12,783 bases of DNA from Polyrhizophydium stewartii (GCA_027604665.1 JADGIZ010000497.1:1-12783), one strand, 5' to 3'. Counted from the first letter of the stretch, positions 1 to 9,751 are shown. Numbers and translations: made by a program. The notes: generated from the sequence alone by a model not told the origin.

Positions 1-57
1 GGGGATCTGGCGCTGCTGGTGCGCGTCCCGCTGCGCATCCCCAAGGCCATGTTCTGA
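1..57 (+). CDS. 3' end of an unidentified protein-coding gene (partial)
   Basis: Frame 1 is open from the window edge to a TGA at 55-57 and gives 18 residues ending VRVPLRIPKAMF. The stretch is hydrophobic and basic and looks like the C-terminus of a real protein, but it is too short to assign to a family. It would be the upstream neighbour, on the same strand, of the TMEM223-like gene, whose ATG lies 100 bases further on. The alternative is that this is chance open frame in GC-rich DNA. The call rests only on the open frame and on gene-dense packing. Confidence 0.35.
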   Translation, partial: GDLALLVRVPLRIPKAMF

Positions 58-92
58 GTCGAATGAACCGCCGCCGCTGGTTGCATCGGGCC

Positions 93-110
93 AGCACGGA
101 GTGCCGTGCT
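93..110. other. Short GC-rich hairpin upstream of the TMEM223-like gene
   Basis: AGCACGG and CCGTGCT form a perfect 7-base-pair inverted repeat around a 4-base loop. It lies in the 100-base gap between the presumed end of the upstream gene and the TMEM223-like start. It could be part of a 3' end or a 5' leader. No T-tract or other signal gives it a function, and hairpins of this size occur by chance in GC-rich DNA. Confidence 0.3.
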
Positions 111-118
111 TGGCACCC

Positions 119-164
119 ATGGCGGGGCCAAACTCCCATGTTCATAGTTGACCCGAAATGCTGA
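119..164 (+). promoter_or_regulatory. Two short upstream ORFs in front of the TMEM223-like gene
   Basis: An ATG at 119-121 opens a 10-codon frame ending with TGA at 149-151. A second ATG at 138-140 opens an 8-codon frame ending with TGA at 162-164, which overlaps the main ATG at 158. If transcription begins upstream of 119, ribosomes would meet both before the main start, so they could reduce translation. The transcription start is unknown and the coding potential is trivial, so only their position is established. Confidence 0.3.
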
Positions 165-998
165 TTCACCGATTCGCGAGAGCGGCCTCGAGCGCGGCGA
201 CTCGGTGGAGCCAGCGCGCGCGAGTCACAACAGGCCCGGCCATCCGCCGCAAGCCCGTGCATGTGGAGCCCAGCGAGACGGCCAAGGTTGAGGAGCAGCT
301 GGCCCGCGCACCAGCCGCCCGCGCCGCCGCTCGCCCGGCCCAGCCGCCGCCGCAAAGGCCCGGCCCCAAAGGCGCGGTCTGGCTGCCGCCGGACCTCACC
401 AACGACGTGCTGGTGTATGAGAACACCAACCGGCTGCATATTCGCATCGCGTACCTGGCCGCCGGCGTGCAGATATTCATGTGGATCAGCATCGCCGAGC
501 TAGCGCTGTCGCACATGTCCGAGAGCGACACGGACGCCAGCGGCGTCACGACGACCAAGAAGGCGTCGCCCGCCAAGCGCTGGCTGACTGCGGCTGCGTG
601 CGCCGGTGTGTCGCTCATCTTCCCCGGGATGGTCCAGTACTATGCGCGCCGGTACGTGCGCAGCATCCGCCTCGTCAAGTCTGGCCGCATGGTGGCGATC
701 GAGAACTCTGCCTTGATGGGCAGGCGGTTGCACGTCTTTCGCACGGCCGACATCGAGGCCAAGGGGCGAGTGGACGGCAGCGTGAATGGTGCGATTGTGG
801 ATCTGCGCATACCTGCACTCTTGCAAGCTGTGCGTGGGTGTGCTGACAAACTGGCTGTCTGCAGAGCTGTTCTCGCGCAAGAGCGGGAAGCCGGACCAGC
901 TGCTGCTCAAGCCGGCGCCGTGGCGGACAGCGTTTATTCTTGACAAGCAGGGCCGGTTCCCGGACCCCAAGCTGTTTGACTACCTGTTTGCCAAATGA
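158..998 (+). CDS. TMEM223: TMEM223-like mitochondrial inner-membrane protein
   Basis: Two exons, 158-788 and 865-998, joined across a 76-base intron (GTGCGA...CTGCAG, CTGAC branch site), give 254 aa. The N-terminus (residues 1-32) is rich in Arg, Ala and Ser with no acidic residue, as in a mitochondrial presequence. An Ala/Pro-rich linker (about 49-70) follows. The conserved part starts at DVLVYENTNRL (83-93), then membrane segment 1 (about 97-117), a polar loop, and membrane segment 2 (about 143-162) followed by YVRSIRLVKSG. Exon 2 supplies the family's C-terminal signature FILDKQGRFPDPKLFD. Human TMEM223 has the same order of motifs and is reported as a factor in cytochrome c oxidase assembly linked to the mitoribosome; that role here is inferred. 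The start is the first ATG giving the presequence. Without splicing the frame ends at 943 and the conserved C-terminus is lost. The gene ends 35 bases from the ERG28 stop, tail to tail. Confidence 0.78.
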
Positions 999-1033
999 AG
1001 CAGCGGTGGCGCCTCCTGGCAGGCGATGCCGAC

Positions 1034-1798
1034 TCAGGCGGTGATGTAGGTCGAGTAGCTCGTCGCCATCCAGGTCAAGAGCGAAGCTGCGCCGATCGTG
1101 TGAGCGGCAGGCGCGAGCGAGCTGCGGTCCGTGGCCAGGGCTTACTCGAGATGATCAGGGCAGGGAACACGCCCGGGGACGAGATCGGGGCGGTGCGATA
1201 CACAAACACCTCCGAGAAGAAGCTGCCGAGGGCCAGCACAAACGTCCACATGCACATCTGGTACACGCTGCCAGACGGCCGGGCGGGCCGCGGTGCGGTC
1301 GCGCGGATGGCGGCGTGCCACGGCATCAGCCCGGCGGCGGCGGCAGCAGCGCGACATGGCGCAGGGGCAGCAGCACGCACGCTTCGTTGTGGATGTTGTA
1401 CGCGGCGTAGAGGCGGACAATGGCCGAGGTGATGGTCCAAGTCGACATCATACGGCTCATGAGCGGCGTGACTGACACGGGGGAGGGGCAGCGGCGCGCA
1501 GGTGCGAGGCGCAGGCAGTCGCGGCGCGGGGCAGTCACAGGCGGCCGCAGGTAGGCGCAGGGCAGGCGGGTCAGCGCGGGCGAGGTGTGCACCGCAGCCG
1601 CGAGCCGGCCCATGGTCGGCCGACCCGAGCGAGAGGTGGGGGTGCCGCACCTTGGCCGGGCTGGCGGGCGTAAATGCGCGAGGTCACCCGCATCTGGGGC
1701 ACGAAGCCCTGGATGCCGTTGTAGATGGCCAGCGAGCCGACAACCAGCAGCGTGCGCTCGAGCGCGCCCGACGGAAACCACGACGCAGCGGCGGTCAT
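1034..1798 (-). CDS. ERG28: Erg28, scaffold of the sterol C-4 demethylation complex
   Basis: Four exons on the minus strand, 1798-1651, 1471-1381, 1267-1146 and 1086-1034, encode 137 aa, close to yeast (148) and human (about 140). Introns are 179 bases (GTGCGG..CAG), 113 (GTGCGT..CAG) and 59 (GTAAGC..CAG), and the phases agree at every junction. The family pattern is complete: membrane segment about 14-34 (LLVVGSLAIYNGIQGF), then MMSTWTITSAIVRLYAAY (57-74), WTFVLALGSFFSEVFVYRT (87-105), and a last hydrophobic stretch ALIISTSLLTWM (116-127). In yeast Erg28 is an ER membrane protein that holds Erg25, Erg26 and Erg27, and also Erg6, together for removal of the two C-4 methyl groups in ergosterol synthesis. 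The ATG at 1798 was chosen because the family begins just before the first membrane segment. The frame stays open upstream to 2050, but that part resembles nothing and runs into the divergent promoter. The head faces the 5-oxoprolinase. Confidence 0.9.
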
Positions 1799-2052
1799 GA
1801 TCGGTGAGAAAGAGCCTGTTTCGATCGGTTCTGTCCATGTGCAAGTATCGCCGCGGAACACGTCGTCAGGACACGGCCACAAAACCTCCTCCGACAGGCT
1901 TTCATCGACTTGCTTGAACTCTCGCCCATCTGCCCTGGGACGGCAGGCAACCCCGCTCGCCGCAACAAGCAAAATCCGCTGCACGACATCGACCGGGCCG
2001 CACCCATCCGTCTCTTCTCCACCGCCACCGCCACCGCCAACCAAGAGCACCC
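1799..2052. promoter_or_regulatory. Divergent promoter region between ERG28 and the 5-oxoprolinase gene
   Basis: The 254 bases between the two opposed ATGs must hold the 5' leaders and core promoters of both genes. I see no clear TATA box or CCAAT box, and no sterol-response or Yap-type element I could defend. Next to the oxoprolinase start there is a pyrimidine tract (2011-2020) followed by CCACCG repeats, which would suit a CT-rich fungal leader. Co-regulation of the two genes is possible but not shown. Confidence 0.6.
2019..2036. repeat. Three tandem CCACCG hexamers in the oxoprolinase leader
   Basis: Three perfect CCACCG copies, with CCA continuing after them, end 16 bases before the oxoprolinase ATG at 2053. 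They probably lie in its 5' untranslated leader. On the other strand the repeat would encode a Gly-rich run only if ERG28 began at 2050, which I reject. A repeat this short may vary in length between strains. Confidence 0.7.
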
Positions 2053-5000
2053 ATGCCCGGCATCCGTGTCTGCGTCGACCGCGGCGGCACCTTCACCGAC
2101 TGCATCGCCTTTGTGCCGCACACGATCCACCCGGCGGCCGAGCCGCAGCCCGAGCCCGGCTTCCGCCAGATCGTCGTCAAGCTGCTGTCGGTCGACCCGG
2201 CCAACTATGACGACGCCCCGCGCGAGGGCATCCGCCGCATCCTCGAGATCGCCACCGGCCGCCCGCACCCGCGCTCCCAGCCCGTTGACACCTCCAACCT
2301 GGGTGCGTCGCCCGCCGCGCCGCCACCAGTGTCGCCGCTGCAGCCCCGGCCGTTGCCGCCAGCGTCGCCGTTGCCGGCTTGATCGCCGCTGACCGCGACG
2401 GCCCGCACGACAGAGCTCATCCGCATGGGAACGACGGTCGCCACCAACGCCGTGAGTGTCGCTCGAGGACGCCGCGTGCCGGAGCGCGCGGAGGCCAGCT
2501 CCACCTGCCGCGCCGCTCGGCCGCGCGCAGATGTCGCCCTGCTGACGCCGCCCGCCAGCTGCTGGAGCGCAAGGGCGAGCGCACGGGGCTGCTCATCACC
2601 AAGGGCTTCCGGGACCTGCTGCACATTGGCAACCAGTCCCGCCCCAACATCTTTGACGTCACCATCGCCGCGCCAGATGTGCTCTACGAGCAGGTCGTCG
2701 AGGTTGACGAACGGTGCGTCGCCGCCTCGGTGCTGTGCTATCGCCTTGGCGCTTAGTCACTCATTTCCACTCGCTGATCGCCCTGCTGGCGTCGGTGGTG
2801 TCGCAGGGTCACGTTGGTCGGATACTCAGCTGTGCCTTCGGGTATGAACGTATCGGTGCCCGCCGACGACCCGTCCTACGTTAAAGGCGTCACGGGCGAG
2901 TGGGTGCACGTGATCAAGGAGCCGGATCTGGCCAAGATCGAGGCCGATCTGCGCGCAGTCCGCGAAGCCGGCATCCGCAGTGTTGCCGTCTGCCTGATGC
3001 ACTCGTTCACCTTTCCTGGTGCGCCGCGCATTGCAATGTTGGATGGCCCGTCCTGGTACCGTTCCTGATCGTTGACTCGGGCTTGCCTGTCGCTCAGAGC
3101 ATGAGCGCCGCGTCGGCGCTCTTTGCGAAAGACTCGGCTTCGAAAACATCACGCTGTCGTCGGCGATCATGCCCATGATCAAGATTGTGCCTCGCGGAAC
3201 GTCCGCGTCGGCGGATGCGTATCTGACGCCATGCATCAAGGAGTACATTGCCGGCTTCTTCTCGGGCTTCGACGATGGCATCCGCCAGAACCCGGATGAT
3301 CCGACCAAGGCGGGCGTGCGCGTCGAGTTTATGCAGAGCGATGGCGGCCTCGTCAACGTCTCCGACTTTAACGGCTTCCGTGCCATTCTCAGCGGTCCTG
3401 CCGGTGGCGTCGTCGGATACGCCATGACCAGCTGGGACGATGCGGAGAACAAGGCCATCATCGGTTTCGACATGGGCGGTAGGAGCGCCATCATAGCCTG
3501 TCGCCTTGGGCCGCAAATCAGCTGATCCACGTCACCGTCCTGCGTCGCCCAGGAACGAGCACGGACGTTTCGCGCTTTGCAGGCCGATACGAGCATGTGT
3601 TTGAGACCACTACTGCGGGCGTCACGATCCAGGCACCGCAGCTTGACATCAACACGATTGCTGCCGGCGGCGGATCGCAGCTGTTTTTCCGGCACGGAAT
3701 GTTCTATGTGGGGTCAGTGCCGGCGTCACTCGCCTCGGGCACCGCAAGAATGCTCGCATGCTGATGCCCGCCGAGCAGACCCGAAAGCGGTGGCGCGGAC
3801 CCAGGTCCCGCGTGCTATCGCAAGGGAGGATGGCTCACCATCACCGATGCAAACCTGCTGCTCGGCCGCCTCGTGCCCGACTTTTTCCCAAAGATCTTTG
3901 GCAAGTCCGAGAGCCTGCCTCTGAGCGTCAAGGACACGCAAGCAGCCTTCAACCGGTTTTCCAAAGATATCAACACCTTCCTCAAGAAGAAGCACGTCCA
4001 GGAAGGCCATTCCGCCGCTACTTTCCAGCCCATGTCGCTCGATGACATCGCATACGGCTTCATCAAGGTCGCCAACGAAAGCATGTGCCGTCCGATCCGT
4101 GCCTTGACCGAGGGCAAGGGCTACAACGCCGCGGACCACATTCTAGCTTGCTTTGGTGGCGCGGTGAGTGAGCTCACGCCGCAGCTAGCCACTGGACGGC
4201 TGCTGACAGAGCATCTCGCGATTAACAGGGCGGACAGCACGCGTTTGCGATTGCGCGATCGCTGGGCATCAGCAAGCTGCTGATTCATAAGCATGCCTCG
4301 ATTCTGTCGGCGTACGGCATTGCGCTCGCCGACGTCGTGCACGAGGTTCAGGAGCCTAGGCAAGCTACTCATGCTGCTGCATGTCTGCCTGTGCTTCGTG
4401 ACGCTGACCTCTTTGCGGCCGCCAGTGCGCTCGAGCTGTCTGGCGACACGTTGCCGCACATCAAGGAACGCGTTGCCCATCTTTCTGCCGAGTGCACACG
4501 AGTGCTCGCCAAGCAGGGCTTTGACGGCAGCCACATCGAGACCGAGATCTACCTCAATTTGCGTTACCAGGGCACCGACAGTGCCATGATGATAATCAAG
4601 CCAGGCTCTGCAGACGACTGGGACTTTGCGTCGGCGTTTGTCTCGCAGTACCAGCAAGAGTTTGGATTCACGCTGCCCGGTCGCGCGATCCTGGTCGATG
4701 ATATCCGCGTGCGAGGCATCGGAAAGAGCGCCGCGACGGGATCTCCGGTGACGCACACCACCGTGCACCGCGAGCTTGCTGCGCTCACGCGCACGGTGAT
4801 CGGCGCAGACAAGGCCGTCAAGACCGAGTCGGCCTTTTGGGAGGGTGTCGGCCGCGTTGACACGCCGGTGTTCCAACTGTCGACGCTCAGCCCTGGCGAC
4901 GAGATTGCTGGACCGGCAATCATTATCGACGCGATTGCGACGATCGCTGTCGAGCCGCACTGCACGGCGGTTGTGACCAAGGATCACGTTGTTGGGTTTG

Positions 5001-7108
5001 TGGAAACGGGGGCATCCACCGAGGCTCCTGCGTCCGGTGATGCAGCGGCTGCGCCAACCACGGCGGACCCGATCATGCTGAGTGTTTTCGGGCATCGCTT
5101 CATGAGCATTGCCGGTGTGTTGATATCACGCGATTGTATATTGCTGCAGGCTGTCGCTGACCCACTGCCTGTGCGCAGAGCAAATGGGCCGCACGCTGCA
5201 AAAGACGTCCATCTCGACCAACATCAAGGAGCGCCTGGACTTCTCGTGCGCGCTGTTTGGCCCCGACGGCGGCCTGGTTGCCAACGCGCCGCACATCCCC
5301 GTGCATCTGGGATCGATGCAGGAGGCCGTGCGCTGGCAGATGAACCATCTCCAGGGCGACCTTGTTGATGGCGACGTGATTGTCACGAACCACCCGTCTG
5401 CAGGCGGATCCCACCTTCCCGACGTGAGCCGCCATCTCGAGAGCCCGCCTGTCACGAAACGCAGACTGTGCTCACCTGTTTCCTTGCGCGACGCAGATCA
5501 CGGTCATCACGCCCGTTTTTGAGCAGGGCAAGATTGTCTTTTTCGTGGCAAGCCGCGGCCACCATGCCGACATTGGCGGCATCCAGCCCGGATCGATGCC
5601 ATCCAACTCTCGCGAGCTGTACCAAGAGGGAGCTGCCATCAAGAGCTTCAAGCTCGTGCGCGACGGCCACTTTGACGAGGAAGGCATCACGCGCCTTCTT
5701 CGCGATGAGCCGGCCAAGTACGAAGGGTGCAGTGGCACGCGCTGCCTGCGCGACAACATCTCGGATCTCAAGGCTCAGGTCGCGGCGAACCACAAGGGCA
5801 TCACGCTTGTCAAGTCGCTGATCCGCGAGTACGGCCTCGAAGTTGTGCAAACGTACATGGGCTTTATCCGCGGGAGTGCGGAGCTTGCTGTGCGCCGTCT
5901 CCTCAAGAGCACCCCGTCGCCACTCACGGCCGTGGACTACATGGACGACGGCACGCCGATCAAGCTGACCGTGACCATCAACCGCGATGACGGCTCGGCG
6001 CTCTTTGACTTTACCGGGACCGGCGCGCAGGTGTATGGCAACACCAACGCCCCGCGCGCAGTCACGTACAGTGCCATCATCTACTGCCTTCGCTGCATGG
6101 TCAACATTGACATGCCGCTGAACCAGGGAGCCCTGGCACCGATCGACGTGCACATCCCCGACGGCACGTTCCTGAGCCCCTCGGAGACGGCGGCCGTTGT
6201 GGGCGGCAACGTGCTCACGTCGCAGCGCCTGTGCGATGTGATTTTCAAGGCTTTCAAGGCGTGCGCCGCGTCGCAGGGCTGCTGCAACAACTTTACGTTT
6301 GGCAAGGGCGGCAAGGACGAGCATGGCAACGTTGTGGAAGGATTTGGATACTATGAGACGATTGCGGGCGGCAGCGGCGCTGGACCCGACTGGAACGGTC
6401 GCAGCGGCGTGCACACGCACATGACCAACACGCGCATCACGGACCCAGAGATCCTGGAGCGCAGGTACCCCGTGATCTTGCGTCGCTTTGGACTGCGTGA
6501 TGGCTCGGGCGGAAACGGACGCTGCCGTGGCGGCCACGGCGTTGTGCGCGAGGTGTGTGCGGTGCAGCAGGGCGGTGTGCTGGCTCGAGCGACGGCGATC
6601 TGACCTGCTTTTGTGCAGATCGAGTTCCTCGAGCGGCTGCAGGTGTCGATGCTCTCTGAGCGCCGGGTGTTCCGGCCTTATGGGTAAGATTGCCCGCGCG
6701 ACACTTGACCGATCACGCCAGGCTGACGAGCACGTCGTGGACAGGCTCGAAGGCGGAGAGGACGGCAAGGCCGGCCTGAATGTGCTTATGCGCAGACTTC
6801 CCTCGGCCGATGGCAGCACCGAGCCGGCGTTCCTGGAGCTCAATTTTGGCGGCAAGAATGCCGCCGAGGTGCAGCCAGGCGACCGACTGCGCATTGAGAC
6901 GCCCGGCGGCGGCGGCTGGGGCACGCCGGTCGAAAGCGCTTCCGCCGGCAGTGCCAGCTCGCGCAAGCGCAACGCGGCCGCGCTCACGTCGCCCAAAGCC
7001 TCGCGCATCGACAACGAGATCATGTCGCCCAAGCGCACGCGAAGCACTCCCCGCCGGACCGGCGGCGGCTCGCTGCAGAACTACACGGACACGCAGTACT
7101 CTGCCTGA
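2053..7108 (+). CDS. OXP1: ATP-dependent 5-oxoprolinase (HyuA-HyuB fusion)
   Basis: Thirteen exons (2053-2302, 2414-2451, 2559-2713, 2807-3018, 3098-3478, 3553-3712, 3779-4163, 4229-4359, 4426-5114, 5179-5423, 5497-6552, 6619-6683, 6745-7108) encode 1376 aa; all phases close. The enzyme converts 5-oxo-L-proline, ATP and water to L-glutamate, ADP and phosphate in the cytosol, as part of glutathione turnover. The N-terminal HyuA half has nucleotide-binding motifs DRGGTFTD (9-16) and FDMGGTSTDVS (342-352), plus ILSGPAGGV. The HyuB half starts near residue 785 ([13 protein letters not shown]) and has [39 protein letters not shown] and PGGGGWG. Introns are 61-111 bases, mostly with a CTGAC or CTGAT branch site; one is GC-AG. 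The last 60 or so residues, past GGGGWG, are an unusual basic Ser/Thr-Pro tail. Yeast Oxp1 has 1286 residues. The stops seen on reading straight through all fall in introns, so I see no sign of a broken gene. Head to head with ERG28, tail to tail with SEC6. Confidence 0.93.
4360..4425 (+). other. Cryptic in-frame GC-AG intron of the oxoprolinase gene
   Basis: This 66-base stretch begins AG|GCAAGC, the usual context of a GC donor, has CTGAC at 4404-4408, and ends GCCAG. It contains no stop and is a multiple of three, so the frame reads through it. Removing it joins QEP to [17 protein letters not shown] (20 residues from Q), a spacing that matches the animal enzyme as I remember it. Keeping it inserts 22 residues after QEP that resemble nothing in the family. 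The alternative is a genuine lineage-specific insertion. Confidence 0.7.
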
Positions 7109-7238
7109 AGCAAACAATGCCACGCCCTGAATGTATCCGATCGCCCGAAATGAACATGAATTCACAAATGAAGGGAATACTTGCCATCGATGTTGCTTCT
7201 TTCGCCCCCACCACCCTACTTCCCTGCACCAAGCACGG
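7109..7238. other. Convergent 3' intergenic region between oxoprolinase and SEC6
   Basis: These 130 bases separate two stop codons facing each other and must hold both 3' untranslated ends. The first half is clearly less GC-rich than the genes around it. I see no AATAAA on either strand and no third gene. With so little room, the two transcripts may overlap at their 3' ends. Confidence 0.6.
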
Positions 7239-9678
7239 TCACTTCATCGAGATCTTGGAGAATATGGTCGGCGGCACGTTCTCTTGGCGCTCTTCCTTGG
7301 CCTTTGCGCGGCACGACTCCATGATCTCGCGCAGCTGGGCCTTGTCGAGATCGTCGCGCTTGCCGAGGAGCTTCTCGATAAACTCGAGCGGGATGTCCGG
7401 ATACGCCTTCCACAAGGCGTAAAAGTCGAGAAAGACCATTCGCGGGTTGGCCTCGAGGAGGGCAATGATTTTCTCAATGACCTCGAAGCTGGCCTTTGCG
7501 CGCTTGGCGTTTTTGGTCTTGACGAAAAAGGCCAGGACGAGCTCGAGGTCCGAGTGCATGCGCTCGACGACGGTGGGCATCTTGTACTTTGCGTTCTTGT
7601 TCTTGAAGGTCTCGATGTAGGCCACGAGGTAGCGGTCGAGCAGCTCGGATGTGACCTTGCCGTAGACGTACTCGGACAGGTGCTTCTGGAAGTCATCGCC
7701 GTAGTCCTCGAACGTGCCGACGATGAGGCGCATGATGTCCTGCTCGTACCACTGCTGGCAGTGCAGAAAGTTGAGCGCCGGCTGGATGTCGCTCATGACA
7801 ATGTCGACGAGGATCTGCTGACCGCGCTTGGCGATGCGCATGAAGCCGTCCATGGTCGAGCGCACGCGCGCGAGCACGGCCTGGCGCACGGACTCGTCCG
7901 TCATGCCCTCGAGGCGGCGGCTGATGGTCTCGGAGAACTCACTGCTGCGGAGCGAGTCGTTGGCGAGCGCCATGGTGTACTCGACGAGGCCCTCGGCAAG
8001 GTCGTTTGCCTTGGCGACAAACTTGGCGTACTCTTGGTCGAGGATCTTGACCCACGCGGCCTGGAACTCGTCGAGCACGTTGCAGCATTCCATGACCACG
8101 TCGTGCAGCAGCTGCCCGCGCGACGACGTGGCCACGACGTCGAGCTGCTGGTTGAACATCTGGAAGATGATGACCGATCCCGTGAGCAGATACTGGCCCG
8201 TACCATCGGTCTCGGGCGGGTTGCGGCGCTCAAGAAAGTCGACGGTCTCGGTCTGGAGGATGTTGGAGAGCCACTCGGTGAGCTTGGAGCGCACGAGCGT
8301 GATGTATTCGCCCATGAGCTCCTCCTCGCGGCCGTCGAGCAGCCGCGGCTCGAGCAGATCCTCGCTGACGTCGAGTCGCGCGCTCATGTTGGCGTAGTAG
8401 TCGCGTACCCACTTGATGAGCTGCAGGATCGTGGCCGGGTCGAGATCGCCCTCGCACAGCTTCTTGGTGATTTCGTAGATGGCGCGGTGGTACTCGAGCA
8501 CGAAAAAGTGGAAGATGTTGTATCGCTTTGGAAACAGCGGCACGACGTCGTCGTTGACGATGATCAGCGTGTCGACGACGCCGTCGGCTGCGCGCAGCAG
8601 CTCCGCGGTGTCGTTGCGGTTGGCGTCGTAGAGAATCCGCATCTCCTCCTGGATCGCCTCGCGCAGGACATCAAAGAAGCGGATGCGGTAGCTCTTGACG
8701 GTGCGCGAGCGACGCATGTGCGCGCGCTCGGACTCTTCCTCCTCGATGGCGGCCATCTCGTCGGCGCGCTCCTCGGCTTCGATAATTTTGACCATGCGCA
8801 CAACGGCGGAGGAGTAGCCGGCCTTGACGAGCTCGACCGTGACCTTGGCCAGGTTCCAGAGATAGATGTCGAACTTGTACTCGATCTGCTCGAGTTTCTT
8901 GAACATGCTGTTGAGCGTGTTGATGACGTCGGACGAGCAGCCGCGGGCCTTGACAAGAGTTGCGTCGCGGAAGGACGACAGCTGCTGCAGCTGGTAGTGG
9001 ACAAAGAGCAGGCTCTCGGCAGGGCCGATTGTCTTGACCGCGTCCTCCTCGAGCAGGTGCTGAATGCGCTGCAGCTGCTGGTTGATGAGCTGGAACTGCT
9101 CGACCATGGCCTTGGTGGCGACAAAGTTCTGGTGAGTGCGGGACATCTGCATAGCGGCCGGGCGTGGTCAGCGGCGAGTTGGCGGAGGTTGTGTCTGTCC
9201 TTGCGAGCTGACGCTCTGCGCGCCGTCGCAGCTGTGCGGCTCGAGGCGATCTGGCTGCCGACAGGCAGACACAACAGAGCGGAGCGGCGGGGGCCCGACC
9301 AAGCGAGCACGCAGGCGAGGCGGAGCGCGCGCGGGCACGCACCCGCTTGATGAGGGTGTAGTTCTTGATGGCGTTCTGGGGCTCTGCGCACAGGCCGTCC
9401 ATGTGAGCGAGCGCGTCGCGGACCCTTGCAGTCTCTGCGCGGCAGTTGCGCAGGGCGTCGATGCCCCGCTGCGTGCCGTCGAGCTGGCCCTCCATGACGG
9501 TCTTGAGCTGGGCCTCGACTGAGGCACGCTCCATGGCAACCTTCTTGCGCAGCAGCGGCAGCTTGTTTGCGAGGTCGTCCGGATGGCGCAGCAGGTCTGC
9601 GATGCGCAGCACGGCCGCCTCGTGGGCATCGGCCACGAAGTCCACGCTGGTCAGATCCAGCACCGACGTGAAAGCCAT
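7239..9678 (-). CDS. SEC6: Exocyst complex subunit Sec6 (EXOC3)
   Basis: Two exons, 9678-9343 (112 codons) and 9146-7239, give 747 aa, within the usual range (yeast about 800, animals about 750). The 196-base intron starts GTGCGT, has CTGAC about 25 bases before the acceptor, and ends ATGCAG; phase 0 joins NYTLIKR to MSRTHQNF. Sec6 is a core subunit of the eight-protein exocyst, which tethers secretory vesicles to the plasma membrane at growth sites before SNARE fusion. Residues about 25-110 are charged and heptad-like, as in the N-terminal coiled coil of the CATCHR bundle. Then come FDIYLWNLAKVTVELVKAGYSSAVVRMVKI, a charged run (EAEERADEMAAIEEEESER), KLTEWLSNIL (about 400-409), FQMFNQQLDV (440-449) and GLVEYTMALAND (498-509), all in the positions of the Sec6 family. 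The ATG at 9678 is the first in frame before the conserved start; a small upstream exon cannot be excluded. Confidence 0.92.
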
Positions 9679-9751
9679 GCGATGTAGTTGTCGGGCAAAG
9701 TGCGGTTCGCCCTGCGAGACGCCAAGATCGCTCCCGAGCACGCCGACAAAC

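Noticed and set aside
865..943. Unspliced end of the TMEM223-like frame at 943
   Set aside because: Read-through gives an Ala-rich tail and loses the conserved LDKQGRFPDPKLFD, which is open in the adjacent frame behind a good branch site and acceptor.
1799..2050. N-terminal extension of ERG28 to an ATG at 2050
   Set aside because: It would add 84 residues unlike any Erg28, with a Gly run made by the CCACCG repeat, and would reach almost to the oxoprolinase start codon.
4121..5095. A 324-codon minus-strand open frame over oxoprolinase exons 8-9
   Set aside because: Arg/His-rich antisense shadow of a conserved coding exon with no recognisable motif.
5452..7047. A 531-codon minus-strand open frame over the oxoprolinase gene
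   Set aside because: It is a shadow of exon 11 and its flanks; the plus strand carries the conserved HyuB domain and the antisense product looks random.
2053..7108. The oxoprolinase as a pseudogene because of repeated in-frame stops
   Set aside because: Every stop falls in an intron with proper donor, acceptor and usually a CTGAC or CTGAT branch site, and the 13 exons join in phase to a full-length family member.
7131..9350. A 739-codon open frame on the plus strand antisense to SEC6
   Set aside because: It mirrors the SEC6 exon codon for codon. GC-rich codon use keeps stops out of that antisense frame. The product is a Leu/Val/Asp/Glu/His-rich string with no family resemblance, while SEC6 on the other strand is fully conserved.
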